Assembly: GCF_029948085.1 (NCBI RefSeq)
Contig: NZ_JARZZP010000004.1
Span: 1 to 64,000, forward strand
Length of the DNA: 64,000 bases
Reading direction: 5' to 3'
Source: Streptococcus taonis
GTDB taxonomy: Bacteria; Bacillota; Bacilli; Lactobacillales; Streptococcaceae
Shown here: positions 1 to 9,208 of the stretch, piece by piece
Layout of the letters: each line of letters starts with the position of its first letter
Position numbering within the stretch: position 1 is the stretch's first letter
Made by a program: the position numbers and the translations under genes
The notes under the pieces: generated by a model
Seen by the model: only the letters and a program-made list of their open reading frames with translations
What the model was told of the DNA's origin: nothing
Databases searched by the model: none

Positions 1-308
1 AAAGTGACAGATTTATTAAGGGAAGTCCCCAATATCTTTGAATCATTAGAGTGCTTTTTTAAAACTAAATAACTATACTTAGTGATTTTCAAATTCCCAA
101 CCTTGACGAAAAACGATTATTTATCCAAGAACAAGCAAATAATTTGGTAGATAAGCTTAATTCTATCAAAGAAGGAACCTATGCAATTGATGACGAACTA
201 ACGGAAAAAATTATGAGATTCTCAGAAGAAAATAATCTTCGTCACATAAAACGCCTTGTTCAGGATACAATTGCGGAAGATTTCAGAAGAAAATATGAAG
301 GAGAATGA
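1..308 (+). pseudogene. Gene remnant(s) at the window edge
   Basis: Two short open stretches lie in different frames. Bases 1-72 encode the last 23 residues of something cut by the window edge. Bases 69-308 are open for 79 codons from just after a stop at 66-68 to TGA at 306-308, with no ATG near their start. The second stretch is charged and helical in character, ending in a KYEGE tail. The two may be one gene broken by a frameshift. I do not recognise the family. Confidence 0.3.
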
Positions 309-335
309 GTTCCGCATTTTTGGGGTGAGTCAAAA

Positions 336-362
336 TAAAAATCACGGTTCTGTGATTTTTTA
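336..362. terminator. Bidirectional hairpin terminator
   Basis: AAAAATCAC and GTGATTTTT flank a 6-base loop, so both strands end in a T run. It sits between the remnant on the plus strand and the 3' end of xerS on the minus strand and could serve both. Confidence 0.6.
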
Positions 363-439
363 AGGTTATAGGCTTTTGCTAATTTGAACTGCTGGGTGAC
401 TTGATTACTTATCCAGCTTCTTTTTTACGATAACATTTT

Positions 440-460
440 ACATAATTTATATTATGTATT
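440..460. repeat. 21-bp palindromic element, copy 1
   Basis: ACATAA-N6-TTATGT occurs at 440-457, a few bases beyond the xerS stop. Read on the minus strand it matches two other copies (1853-1873 and 11018-11038) at all but one position, including a trailing AAA (here at 437-439 as TTT). Its function is unknown. Confidence 0.6.
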
Positions 461-461
461 A

Positions 462-1532
462 TCAAAGACTGTCCAAGGCATTCTTTTGCTCATCATTGAC
501 AATATGGGTATACAAGTCGGTAACTTGTGTGCTAGCATGTCCTAGCTGGTGACTGACCAGAACCTGTGATTTGGTCGCATCATAGAGACGTGTTGCAAGT
601 GTGTGGCGTAGTTTGTGGGGTGTCACTCGGACTTTGAAATCTTCAGAATACTTTGCCACCATCTTTTCGACACTAGAAGCGTCAATACGGTTTGGAACAC
701 CTCTATATAAAGTTAGAAAGAGAGCTGTATCAGTCTTTTCTGTCTTATAACGTTTGTCTCGAATAGCGAGATATTGCTCCAGATAAGGCTTAGCAAAGGC
801 AGCAACATTGACCGAATCCCGTTTTCCACCTTTTCGAGTGACATCAATGACCATCATCTTGAGATTAAGGTCTCGAAGGTCCAGATTTACTGCCTCAGAG
901 AGACGAACACCAGAGGCAAGAAGAAGGGCTATAATGGCTAAATCTCGCTCTTTATTCTTATTAAAAGAAGATAGGGCGCGATTTGAGAGAGTTTTGGGGT
1001 ATTCCTCATCGATATAATTTAAAAATCCCTCTGTTTCATCACCTAAAAAGAGCTTTTGCTTGATATTTTCAGCTCGCGCCGCCAAGGTTTCTTTCTTTTT
1101 CTTTGTAGCAACCTTCTTCATGACATTGCGATAGAAATAAGGTTCACCTTGCTCATTTTCAACTTCCTCTGTCAAATACTTGTAAAGACTAGACAGTGCA
1201 GATAAAGTACGGTTAATGGTTGATTGAGAAACCCCGTTTTTCGTCGTATTGGCATTGAGCAGAGGACGTTCACGCAAGTAAAGAATAAAAGATTCCATGT
1301 CTTTCTTGGTCATGTTCTCAAGAATATCCAAAGGAATATTAGCCATAGTGTCAGCATTCGATATGCCAGATTTTAAAACCCAGGTAAAAAATCGATCGTA
1401 TTCCTTTAAGTATTCGTACAAGGTCGTAAAACTATAGGGAACAGCCAGTTTCGATTGATAGTATTCTAGAACGTACCAGGGCATGACTTGTTTAAGTTTA
1501 TCGATACGCTCTAATAAGATCTCGCGTTTCAT
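462..1532 (-). CDS. xerS: Tyrosine recombinase XerS
   Basis: XerS is the single recombinase that resolves chromosome dimers at difSL in streptococci and lactococci, replacing XerC/XerD. The 356-residue product has an N-terminal SAM-like DNA-binding domain and a C-terminal catalytic domain. The catalytic Arg is in ASGVRLSEA, the Lys in RKGGKRD, the HxxR motif in [10 protein letters not shown], the second His in LGHAS and the nucleophile Tyr in TDLYTH. I chose the ATG at 1532 because GGAG lies 7 bases upstream. The longer TTG-started frame would put its start on that ribosome site. The target site lies about 50 bases upstream, the known arrangement. Confidence is high. Confidence 0.96.
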   Translation of the reverse strand: MKREILLERIDKLKQVMPWYVLEYYQSKLAVPYSFTTLYEYLKEYDRFFTWVLKSGISNADTMANIPLDILENMTKKDMESFILYLRERPLLNANTTKNGVSQSTINRTLSALSSLYKYLTEEVENEQGEPYFYRNVMKKVATKKKKETLAARAENIKQKLFLGDETEGFLNYIDEEYPKTLSNRALSSFNKNKERDLAIIALLLASGVRLSEAVNLDLRDLNLKMMVIDVTRKGGKRDSVNVAAFAKPYLEQYLAIRDKRYKTEKTDTALFLTLYRGVPNRIDASSVEKMVAKYSEDFKVRVTPHKLRHTLATRLYDATKSQVLVSHQLGHASTQVTDLYTHIVNDEQKNALDSL

Positions 1533-1582
1533 GTTTTTCTCCAAATCTTTCTATACTAGTAGTATAGCATAAGCAGATATAT

Positions 1583-1614
1583 TTTTCAAGAAAATTATAG
1601 TTTTTCGGAAAGAT
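1583..1614. other. difSL: difSL chromosome dimer resolution site
   Basis: On the minus strand this reads ATCTTTCCGAAAAACTATAA followed by TTTTCTTGAAAA. It matches the streptococcal difSL sequence as I recall it, with one or two differences, and is placed directly upstream of xerS as in other species. Imperfect inverted arms (TTTTCC / GAAAA) flank the centre. It marks the replication terminus. Confidence 0.9.
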
Positions 1615-1852
1615 GTTATAGAGGATATTTAGGAATGTTCAAATAAGCTATACAATACTAAAAAACGTCTAGATTCGCTAAGTGAATTATTGATCATTAA
1701 TTTATTGACTTCAAAAATTTCTAAAGCTTCTACAGTTTAAGTTTATTAGAATAAATTATAAAAACTCGATACCATTATTTAGGAATCGAGTTTTGATTCA
1801 TATGACTCGGTCTATCATTTTAATTACTAATTTTAGACCAACTATATGCGAG
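1615..1852. other. Intergenic region between difSL and the ClC gene
   Basis: AT-rich and stop-dense in all frames I checked. It holds the ClC terminator (1761-1794) but no recognisable gene. Confidence 0.5.
1761..1794 (-). terminator. Terminator of the ClC gene
   Basis: A perfect 10-bp stem AAAACTCGAT / ATCGAGTTTT encloses a 14-base loop and is followed on the minus strand by a T-rich tract. It lies about 90 bases after the transporter stop codon. Confidence 0.7.
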
Positions 1853-1873
1853 ACATAACATAAATTATGTAAA
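1853..1873. repeat. 21-bp palindromic element, copy 2
   Basis: ACATAACATAAATTATGTAA plus A, 10 bases beyond the stop codon of the ClC gene. Core ACATAA-N6-TTATGT is shared with copies at 440 and 11018. Confidence 0.6.
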
Positions 1874-1882
1874 CTCGTTTTC

Positions 1883-3433
1883 CTACAACAATAAATCTTT
1901 CACTTTCCCAATTTCACTTTTTGGAATAACTAGGTGAATCATATCACCGAGGTACATTCTGGTTGAACCGTTAACGGTTTGGCTCTTGCCATTATGGACT
2001 TGAGTTGTGATGAGGATATTATGTGGTAAGTTGAGTTCATGTACTTGTTTCCCTGCTATTTTATCTGAAACTGGAATTTCAATGAGGGTAACTTCTCCAT
2101 CATCAGTTACTGATTCAGGTAGCATTTTCTCCAGCATGGCTTCATAGACAGGCGCTCCTTTGAGCAGATCCATGATAATATAGGCAACTAAAGTCACCAT
2201 GCCTAAAGGCATGAGATTTCGGATGTCACCAACCATTTCAGTTACAAGTATCATAGCTGTCAAAGGTGCTTTTGAGATAGCCCCAAAATAACCACTCATT
2301 CCAAGAATCACAAAGATAGGAAATTGCTGCTGGGTAACAAGGCCAAGATTGACACAAATAACCCCCACCAGGGCACCAAGTAAGGAACCTAAAGCTAAAA
2401 TTGGCAAGAAAATACCACCTGGCAGTCCACTACCATAACTGATCATACTCCAGATAAATCGAATAATAAAGTAAGCCAAGAGAATTTGGAAGTCAAAATC
2501 TTGTTCTGTTAAGGATAAGACAACCTGATTGCCTCCACCAAGTATCTGTGGCAGGAAAACTCCTACTGGAATGATAAGAAGAAAGGCTAGAATAGGATAA
2601 TAGGCCTTATCCAGATGAATCTTTTGGCCAATCCAATCATATACTTTTCCAACGTTAAGAACGGCTTGCTCATATAGATATCCAGAAACTCCAAGAAAAA
2701 TCCCCATAACCAGATAAATCCAATATTGACTAAGACTCATTTGAGGAATATTATCAGGCATATCAAGCACAGGTGTTAAGCCAAAGATGAGAAGGGAAAC
2801 AAAGTTTGCTACTAGACTAGCAGCCAAGGTAGAAACCCAAAAGAATCGTGAAAAATGGTGATAGACTTCTTCTACTACAAATAATAACCCCGCAATCGGT
2901 GCATTAAAGGCTGCAGCAAGTCCAGCAGCAGCTCCACTAGCAATCAAAGAACGCTCCTCAACAGGGCTAGACTTGAGCCATTTAGCAATTCCTTTTCCTC
3001 CAGTGGCACCTAGCTGAATACTGGGACCTTCACGACCGAGCATAAGCCCGCTCGCAATTGCTAATATACCTAAAATGTATTTTTTCCAGAGAACACTCCA
3101 CCATTTGAGAGACATGAGACCTTTTAACTCTGCCTCAACTTGAGGAATACCAGAACCTTTGATATCTTTTTCTGAGCGTGTTAATTTGGCACTAAGTAAG
3201 CAAATGAGGATATAAAACAATAAAATAATCAATAGATTCCGTATCAGATTCTCTTGGTCATGATAAAATCCTTGAACGATATGAAAGCCTTTTTCAATCA
3301 AAAAACGAAATGACCCAACAATAAGTCCTACGACTAATCCAACAATAATACCTCGCCCTACTTGAGCTAAGATTGTACTGGACGCGAAGGCAAATTCTTT
3401 CTTGGAACTAAGTAATTCCGACTGTTCCTCCAT
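1883..3433 (-). CDS. ClC-family chloride/proton antiporter with TrkA-C domain
   Basis: A 516-residue integral membrane protein. The ClC selectivity motifs appear in order: GSGIPQVE (about residue 94), GREGP with the gating Glu, and GGIFLP near residue 345. The EE pair in FVVEEVYHH lies where the proton glutamate of the E. coli antiporter sits, so antiport is more likely than a channel. The last 65 residues (from about 450) look like a TrkA-C ligand-binding domain, often nucleotide-linked. The gene stands 15 bases downstream of rnhB on the same strand, so it may share the rbgA-rnhB transcript. Expected role: chloride or fluoride and acid homeostasis; substrate is inferred. Confidence 0.92.
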   Translation of the reverse strand: MEEQSELLSSKKEFAFASSTILAQVGRGIIVGLVVGLIVGSFRFLIEKGFHIVQGFYHDQENLIRNLLIILLFYILICLLSAKLTRSEKDIKGSGIPQVEAELKGLMSLKWWSVLWKKYILGILAIASGLMLGREGPSIQLGATGGKGIAKWLKSSPVEERSLIASGAAAGLAAAFNAPIAGLLFVVEEVYHHFSRFFWVSTLAASLVANFVSLLIFGLTPVLDMPDNIPQMSLSQYWIYLVMGIFLGVSGYLYEQAVLNVGKVYDWIGQKIHLDKAYYPILAFLLIIPVGVFLPQILGGGNQVVLSLTEQDFDFQILLAYFIIRFIWSMISYGSGLPGGIFLPILALGSLLGALVGVICVNLGLVTQQQFPIFVILGMSGYFGAISKAPLTAMILVTEMVGDIRNLMPLGMVTLVAYIIMDLLKGAPVYEAMLEKMLPESVTDDGEVTLIEIPVSDKIAGKQVHELNLPHNILITTQVHNGKSQTVNGSTRMYLGDMIHLVIPKSEIGKVKDLLL

Positions 3434-3448
3434 AATTCTCTCCTTTAA

Positions 3449-4228
3449 TTATCTTTTACTAGTTTCTGAAACGATCGTTTTAATCGGTTCAAAACTGGTG
3501 CGATGAATAGGTGTGACACCGTGCTTTTCAATTCCTTCTAGATGCTTAGCAGTTCCATAGCCAGCATTTTGAGCAAAATCATAACCTGGAAATTCTTCGT
3601 CATAGTTAGCCATGATCTTATCTCTTGTAACCTTCGCAACGATAGATGCTGCTGCAATAGATAAGGAGTTGGCATCCCCTTTGATGATGGATGTCTGAGA
3701 AATCGACAAATCCAACTTCATAGCATCAATCAAAAGATGTTCTGGCTGAGGGTCAAGCTGAGAAATAGCTTCTTTCATGGCTAGTTTAGTTGCTTCATAG
3801 ATATTGACTTGATCAATGACTTGATTGTCCATAATTCCAATACCAATTGCTAGAGCATTGTCCTTAACAGCTTGAAAAATCTCCTCATGTTTTCTCTTAG
3901 GGATCTTTTTACTGTCATTTAAGCCTTTAATCTTACAATTTTGGGGAAGAATGACTGCTGCAGCAACAACAGGCCCAGCTAAAGGCCCACGTCCAACTTC
4001 ATCTACACCTGCAATTAAGCTAAGACCTTGAGCGTAAAACTCTTTTTCATAGCTAAGCATGGCTTCTAAGCGGAGATTTTCATCAATTTCAGCTTGAATA
4101 GATTTCTTACGTTTTTCAATTTCCTTTTGTACACCTGAACGAGAATCTTTTTCAAATTCCTTAAACAGAGGACTTTCAAGTTCAGTTATCTTTGCTAATT
4201 CTTCTTTTATTTCTTTAATCGTTGCCAT
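3449..4228 (-). CDS. rnhB: Ribonuclease HII
   Basis: Removes RNA from RNA-DNA hybrids, including single ribonucleotides in DNA. The 259-residue length and the roughly 70-residue N-terminal extension are typical of Firmicutes. The catalytic acidic residues are seen in [13 protein letters not shown] (Asp, Glu) and LLIDAMKLD (Asp), and [14 protein letters not shown] is the conserved helix. The start overlaps the end of rbgA by 14 bases, implying translational coupling. Confidence 0.96.
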   Translation of the reverse strand: MATIKEIKEELAKITELESPLFKEFEKDSRSGVQKEIEKRKKSIQAEIDENLRLEAMLSYEKEFYAQGLSLIAGVDEVGRGPLAGPVVAAAVILPQNCKIKGLNDSKKIPKRKHEEIFQAVKDNALAIGIGIMDNQVIDQVNIYEATKLAMKEAISQLDPQPEHLLIDAMKLDLSISQTSIIKGDANSLSIAAASIVAKVTRDKIMANYDEEFPGYDFAQNAGYGTAKHLEGIEKHGVTPIHRTSFEPIKTIVSETSKR

Positions 4229-5066
4229 TGAGGTCTTCCAATGTATCTAATGTATAGTTGCCTAGTTTTCCATCACGAACTTCCTTGACGAAAAGGTTGT
4301 AAAAGCGATCATAATCATCACGGAAACCAAGGATACGAGTCATGTCCATGATAATTTCAGGAGCTTCGTCGTCCAGATTCATCTGTTTAAAACGTTCTTG
4401 AAGTTTTTCAGGATAATGCGATTTAAAGTAATTAAGACCGAAAATCGTTACTTCATCCATTGGAAGCAACTGATCCTTGATAGCTCCTGTAAGAGCAAGT
4501 TTAAGAGCAACAGTTTCATCTTCAAATTTTGGCCAAAGAATACCTGGAGTATCCAAGATTTCCAAATCCTTATTTGTTTTGAGCCATTGTTGGCCTTTGG
4601 TCACACCTGGCTTGTTACCAACTACAGCAATTTTCTTACCAGCCAAACGGTTCATTAGCGTCGATTTACCAGCGTTTGGAATCCCGATTATCATGGTACG
4701 TAAGGTTTCGATTTGAATCCCACGTTCCTTTTGACGAGCTATCTTATCTGCCATGAGTTTCTTAGCAGAGTCCGTTACGACTTTTACCGTAATTTGCTCT
4801 TTAGAATTGATTGCCAATGTTTGAATGCCTTGTGATTCAAAGTATTGACGCCACTCTTTTGTTAATGCTGGGTCTGCTAGGTCTGCCTTGTTCAAAATCA
4901 ATAGTCTTGGTTTATCCCCGATGATTTTCGTCAGCATCGGATTTTGACTAGACAAGGGCAATCGTGCATCGACTAAAACTGTTACAAAATCAACGAATTT
5001 TAAATTTTCCTGAACCTGACGACGCGCCTTGGACATATGTCCAGGAAACCATTGAATAGTTACCAT
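4215..5066 (-). CDS. rbgA: Ribosome biogenesis GTPase RbgA (YlqF)
   Basis: A GTPase for late 50S subunit assembly. The G motifs are circularly permuted as expected: G4 LNKADL (about residue 58) comes before the P-loop GIPNAGKS (about 128) and G3 DTPGIL (about 172). The N-terminal [11 protein letters not shown] signature is typical, and the C-terminal region matches the ANTAR-like RNA-binding tail. Its 283 residues match the family. First gene of an rbgA-rnhB pair. Confidence 0.96.
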   Translation of the reverse strand: MVTIQWFPGHMSKARRQVQENLKFVDFVTVLVDARLPLSSQNPMLTKIIGDKPRLLILNKADLADPALTKEWRQYFESQGIQTLAINSKEQITVKVVTDSAKKLMADKIARQKERGIQIETLRTMIIGIPNAGKSTLMNRLAGKKIAVVGNKPGVTKGQQWLKTNKDLEILDTPGILWPKFEDETVALKLALTGAIKDQLLPMDEVTIFGLNYFKSHYPEKLQERFKQMNLDDEAPEIIMDMTRILGFRDDYDRFYNLFVKEVRDGKLGNYTLDTLEDLNGND

Positions 5067-5162
5067 TCTGTAAAATTCCTTTCTCTTATTGGATTTGTAT
5101 TTATTTTTCCAGTTTCAAAAATTAAATAGATATTCTTTTTCTAAAATAAATCACTATCTTTT

Positions 5163-5168
5163 ATTATA
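5163..5168 (-). promoter_or_regulatory. Extended -10 box for rbgA
   Basis: The minus strand reads TGTTATAAT about 100 bases upstream of the rbgA start, a TG-type extended -10. No strong -35 was seen. Confidence 0.45.
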
Positions 5169-5233
5169 ACATGATTTCTCGTATTTGACGCTTGATTCAA
5201 TGCCGATTGTAAAATGTTTTCTAAGTAAATCAG

Positions 5234-5575
5234 TCACAAATGAAATTCCTCATTGTCTAAAACGATTGAAAAATAATAGTGTTCACCATGATTTTTAACA
5301 TAGTTGCTAATATACTTTTCTGTTTGGAAAATGGATTTACTGCTATCAATAGTTGGATCTTGTTTCTCGTAATACCAATTATCATAAGTATGTGTCAGTT
5401 GGCCATTCTTGTAGCAAAAAACATCTCCACCTAGTATAATTTGATTATTGGCTTTGAGAATACCAAGTAAGTCTGGGATTACTGAATAATCATAAGCGTA
5501 TGCGTCAATTCCTAAGTCACGTAAATCAATTCCTCTTATATTTGTTTTCTCGAAATACTGTTTCATAAAGTTCAT
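5234..5575 (-). CDS. Small Imm40-like immunity protein (tentative)
   Basis: 113 residues, soluble, with no signal peptide. The stretch ILGGDVFCYKNGQ...YDNWYYE recalls the immunity protein 40 family as I remember it, in which a GGD motif and a DNWYY motif are conserved. This is a resemblance, not a search result. It stands 68 bases downstream of the lytB-like gene with a weak ribosome site. No toxin gene is adjacent, so if it is an immunity gene it is an orphan. Confidence 0.5.
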   Translation of the reverse strand: MNFMKQYFEKTNIRGIDLRDLGIDAYAYDYSVIPDLLGILKANNQIILGGDVFCYKNGQLTHTYDNWYYEKQDPTIDSSKSIFQTEKYISNYVKNHGEHYYFSIVLDNEEFHL

Positions 5576-5642
5576 TTTTCCAGTTTCTCTTGATAAGCAA
5601 AATCGATAACTACCATACAGTCGTTATCGATTTTAATGATTT

Positions 5643-7655
5643 TTAATCTTTTTCGCCTAGCTGACTATTGATTCTCATCATGATACTTGCAATTTTTTCT
5701 CCCCAATATGGATCTGAAGCATAGAGGACATTCATACCTGATCCTTTATTTCCTAGGTATGTTCTGCCATTATCGATGTAATTTTCGCGGATCCACTTGG
5801 CTGCACCTAAGATACCCTTATCAACATCGTCAAAGCTTTTTGCTGAATCATATGGTGTTGTATCATAAGCAGCGATACCGAAGAAGTTATTCTTATCCTT
5901 AGCGATTTGGCTACGTCCCCATGAACTTTCTAGGGCACTATGGGCGATTAGATAGAGAGCGTTAATCTGATAACGTTTTTCAGCTTCTTTAAAGATTGCT
6001 CCTTTACCTGCCAGACGACTTCCTTTGATATTCATAAGAGAATAGACTTTATCTAATTCTTCAGCTGTGTAATTGGTTGGTTTTCTTAAATCTCTAAATA
6101 AGAAAGGATTTTCAACTGTAAAGTTGTCAAAGTTAGCTCCATCAGCTGAATAATACTTCTTACCAATGGTCATAGCCGAGCTATGTGGTGCAACTCGAAT
6201 ACTAGCATAAGGTGATAACTCATGGTAGAGATATTTACCATCCGTAGTATAGTGAGGAATGAAGTCACTTGCAGAACTAACTGCTACAAGATCAGTCTTG
6301 TTCATATAACCTGAAAGGCCAGAGATTTTGACTGGAAGTCGACCACCTTGAACTTCTGCTCCCGTAACTGAAACAATGCTACCTTGTGAGATATAGCTTA
6401 GCCTATCACCAGAAGCACTGTAGACATAAGCTGTAATTGGAACTACCTTATAGTAAGATGATGGATCAGAAATCCATTTTCCATTACTTTGGAAAGAATA
6501 GTCTTTACCTCTGATTTTGAAAGTCCCAGTTACATAAACCCCATCTTCTTTGAGGTAATACCAAGCGTCATAGTCCTTATCAAAAATCCATTCATTCTTA
6601 GCCATATAGCCACCAGATTTTAGATAGTAAGCACCCTGCCATTGATTTTCAGCATAGGCGCCATCCGACTTGAGGTAGAACCAGCTATTATATTTCTTAT
6701 CAAAGATCCATTCATTATCAGCCATAGCTCCACTATCTTTTAGATAGTATTTAGATTTCCATTGGCTACTTAGCATGTCACCATCTTTATTAAAATAGTA
6801 CCATGAACCACTGATTTTCTCCCACTTGTCGCGAATAATTTTTCCTGATGCTGTAGCATAATACCACTTATCCTCAAGTTTTAACCAGGCATTTTCCGCC
6901 ATAGCACCACTACTTTTGAGAAGATAATCATTATAAATAGTATTGCTTAACATTGTGCCAGATTCATCAAATCGGTACCAAACACCAGCTATCTTTTTCC
7001 AACTATTACGAGTAATTTTCCCATCTTCATTGGCATAGTACCATTTATCAGCAATTTTTACCCAAGAATTTTCTGCCATAGCACCACTAGTCTTGAGAAG
7101 ATAATCATTATAAATAGTATTGCTTAACATTGTGCTAGATTCATCAAATCGGTACCAAACACCAGCTATCTTTTTCCAAGTATTACGAGTAACTTTCCCG
7201 TCCTCAGTAGCATAATACCATTGGTCATCAATTTTTACCCAAGCATTTTCTGCCATAGCACCACTACTATTCAATAGGTAATCATTAAAGATAGTGCTAC
7301 TAAGCATGATACCATCTTGATTGAAATAGTACCAAACACCAGCTATTTTTTTCCAATTCGAAACTGGTTGATTATTCTCATAATAACGCCATTGGTTATT
7401 TTCTTTTTGCCAACCTTCTTTGTTAACTACTTCTACTATTGCTTCTTTTGAAGATTGTTCCTGGGTATCAGGAGTTTGAGAGGTTGCTTTTTCAGCCTTG
7501 TTTTGATGTTTCTTCTCATTTCCTACTGTATTCGAAGAAGTTCTTTCTGATGATTTAATATTATTGGTAGCTTGAGAATCCTCGGCATAGACGGTTGTTT
7601 TTGCAAAACATGCCATAGAGAGGGCAACCGTACTTGCCAGCAATATTTTTTTCAT
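5643..7655 (-). CDS. lytB: LytB-like choline-binding endo-beta-N-acetylglucosaminidase
   Basis: A secreted cell-separation murein hydrolase that cuts septal peptidoglycan to release daughter cells. The 670-residue protein has a signal peptide (about 1-24), a charged Ser/Thr/Gln linker to about 75, and choline-binding repeats (WYY-type, about 80-375). An SH3b-like region follows (from about 395), then a C-terminal GH73 catalytic domain. The predicted acid is Glu576 in HSALESSWGRS; its distance to the C terminus equals that of Glu564 in pneumococcal LytB as I recall it. The repeats are nearly identical at DNA level with a 177-bp (59-residue) period, so copy number should vary. The order repeats-then-enzyme is as in LytB, unlike LytA. 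Confidence 0.9.
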   Translation of the reverse strand: MKKILLASTVALSMACFAKTTVYAEDSQATNNIKSSERTSSNTVGNEKKHQNKAEKATSQTPDTQEQSSKEAIVEVVNKEGWQKENNQWRYYENNQPVSNWKKIAGVWYYFNQDGIMLSSTIFNDYLLNSSGAMAENAWVKIDDQWYYATEDGKVTRNTWKKIAGVWYRFDESSTMLSNTIYNDYLLKTSGAMAENSWVKIADKWYYANEDGKITRNSWKKIAGVWYRFDESGTMLSNTIYNDYLLKSSGAMAENAWLKLEDKWYYATASGKIIRDKWEKISGSWYYFNKDGDMLSSQWKSKYYLKDSGAMADNEWIFDKKYNSWFYLKSDGAYAENQWQGAYYLKSGGYMAKNEWIFDKDYDAWYYLKEDGVYVTGTFKIRGKDYSFQSNGKWISDPSSYYKVVPITAYVYSASGDRLSYISQGSIVSVTGAEVQGGRLPVKISGLSGYMNKTDLVAVSSASDFIPHYTTDGKYLYHELSPYASIRVAPHSSAMTIGKKYYSADGANFDNFTVENPFLFRDLRKPTNYTAEELDKVYSLMNIKGSRLAGKGAIFKEAEKRYQINALYLIAHSALESSWGRSQIAKDKNNFFGIAAYDTTPYDSAKSFDDVDKGILGAAKWIRENYIDNGRTYLGNKGSGMNVLYASDPYWGEKIASIMMRINSQLGEKD
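6724..7370 (-). repeat. 177-bp tandem repeats inside the lytB-like gene
   Basis: The phrase GCCATAGCACCACTA recurs at 6898, 7075 and 7252, an exact 177-bp period (59 codons, three choline-binding motifs per unit). The two central units differ at only a few bases. More diverged units flank them. The unit boundaries given are approximate. Confidence 0.85.
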
Positions 7656-7826
7656 TCTTTTCTCCTAGTAAATACCAAGATTGGGATTTGTTTTTCCTAA
7701 ATATTGTATTAAAATCGCTAATTATCAATTTTATTATACAATATTCTGTTAAATATAAAAGTAGTATCTTTCAGAAGAAAAGAACTTGTAATATTTTTAA
7801 AATATTTTAGAAATAAAAGTAAATAA

Positions 7827-7863
7827 AAAGTAGTCGAACATCAGCTGAACGACTACTTTTTTA
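7827..7863 (-). terminator. Terminator of the glycan operon
   Basis: AAAAGTAGTCG and CGACTACTTTT form a stem around a 12-base loop, followed on the minus strand by TTTTTATTT, directly after the 150-residue membrane protein gene. Confidence 0.75.
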
Positions 7864-7869
7864 ATAACA

Positions 7870-8322
7870 TTATGCCTGACCATAGAACTCTTTGCGTTTC
7901 GTTTTAGTTACTTTACTAGTACTCTTCCAAAGATTTGGATTGATGAAGATAGTGACGATTGCTAGTATTGCAAACCCAATCCCAACATACCAGTAGGGTG
8001 CATCCAAGGTTGTTGAGCGTCCAGAAAGATTGACAATCCCGCGGAAAAGTGTACCTGCCGTAATAATCGCTACTGCCGAATTCCATAGATTTAGACTAAT
8101 ACGAGAGAAATGTGGGAGAACCTTGAGAAAGATTGCTAGTAGAATTCCTCCAATAAGAGGTACTGCAAATAAATAGTGCATATGAACAGAAGTTTCTCCA
8201 AAGCTGAATGCTTCGTAAATTCTAGAAAATGCAAAGAAGAAAATAGTGATTAGTGTATAAGAAATGACCGTTTTTTTTAATCGTTTTTTTCTAAAATTAG
8301 TAACCAATGTAGACAATGTCAC
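7870..8322 (-). CDS. Four-TM membrane protein of the glycan operon
   Basis: 150 residues with a basic N terminus and about four hydrophobic helices (near 20-37, 47-65, 82-98 and 110-127), then a basic tail. No family recognised. It starts with GTG and overlaps the upstream glycosidase gene by 26 bases. It is the third gene of a run with the GT2-GtrA and glycosidase genes, so an envelope-glycan role is inferred from context alone. Confidence 0.75.
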   Translation of the reverse strand: MTLSTLVTNFRKKRLKKTVISYTLITIFFFAFSRIYEAFSFGETSVHMHYLFAVPLIGGILLAIFLKVLPHFSRISLNLWNSAVAIITAGTLFRGIVNLSGRSTTLDAPYWYVGIGFAILAIVTIFINPNLWKSTSKVTKTKRKEFYGQA

Positions 8323-9208
8323 TCACCGCCCTTTCTGAAATTTTGTTTCCACCAGTCGTTGGTTTATTGATAACCTGACCGTTGAAGTAAAGTGTAGATG
8401 ATCCACCACCATCAAGGTTGTAGGCTGTTTTTGCTCCATAAGATTTCATGACCTCAGCTAGCTGATAAAGAGATAGACCTTCACTTTCAGAGGTACGTCC
8501 ATCTGAAACCACGATGATATAGTGGTTTTCATCAATAATACCAATAGCTGTACGAGGATTTGAAGCCATGGCCTGTCCTACTTCTGTATTGGTATCAACT
8601 GCAATTTCACCATTTTCGACCAAGGCTGGTCCAAAAGCCAAGAGATTGACGACACCGTCATTTACTAGTTGCTCAGCTGAGATCTGATCTTCGTAAATAA
8701 CCTTGAAAGAGCCGTCTTTATAAATAGCTAAGTCCCCATTACTAGAATCTTCACGAACAGTATCACGATAAACAACTCCATTACGGATAACATAGCCTGT
8801 AGAGTTTGCTCCATAGTAGTCCCCATTTACCGCTAAAATAGCATTGTTGTCAGCTGCGGTAACAGAGGTTTTTGCAGTTACGTTAGTTCCGTAGGCATTT
8901 TGAGCAAAGGCAGTTTTCAGATAATCTGATGAGCTCAGAGTAATATCAGCAACGTAGACTTGGGTATTATTGACCGTCGTTTCAGACAAATTGACAGAAA
9001 TATTGTCATCTTTATAACTAGAGTCAGTGACAGTAGCTGTTTTAGCAGCTTGACTTGCTGCTGCAGCATTGGAACTTGTGCTAGTTGTGGCAACTGTCGA
9101 GATAGTTTCAGCGAGGACAAAGGTCTTTAGCATTGAGTAACTAAAGGATCCTGTCAAGAGTAGGCCAAGAACTGAGGCGTAAGCATAGCGTTTCTTTAAA
9201 AATTTCAT
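8297..9208 (-). CDS. Phosphodiester glycosidase (NAGPA-type) protein
   Basis: 303 residues: an N-terminal membrane anchor or signal (about 8-33), a Ser/Ala/Thr-rich linker, then a domain of the NAGPA class that hydrolyses sugar phosphodiesters. Supporting motifs are AVNGDYYG, SNPRTAIG, IIVVSDGR and the family hallmark NLDGGGSSTLY. The substrate here is unknown; a sugar attached through phosphate on a wall polymer is plausible. It overlaps the glycosyltransferase stop by 4 bases, so the two are co-translated. Confidence 0.88.
   Translation of the reverse strand: MKFLKKRYAYASVLGLLLTGSFSYSMLKTFVLAETISTVATTSTSSNAAAASQAAKTATVTDSSYKDDNISVNLSETTVNNTQVYVADITLSSSDYLKTAFAQNAYGTNVTAKTSVTAADNNAILAVNGDYYGANSTGYVIRNGVVYRDTVREDSSNGDLAIYKDGSFKVIYEDQISAEQLVNDGVVNLLAFGPALVENGEIAVDTNTEVGQAMASNPRTAIGIIDENHYIIVVSDGRTSESEGLSLYQLAEVMKSYGAKTAYNLDGGGSSTLYFNGQVINKPTTGGNKISERAVSDIVYIGY

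Noticed and set aside
6724..7370. CRISPR-like array
   Set aside because: The 177-bp repeats are in-frame choline-binding modules with no spacers.
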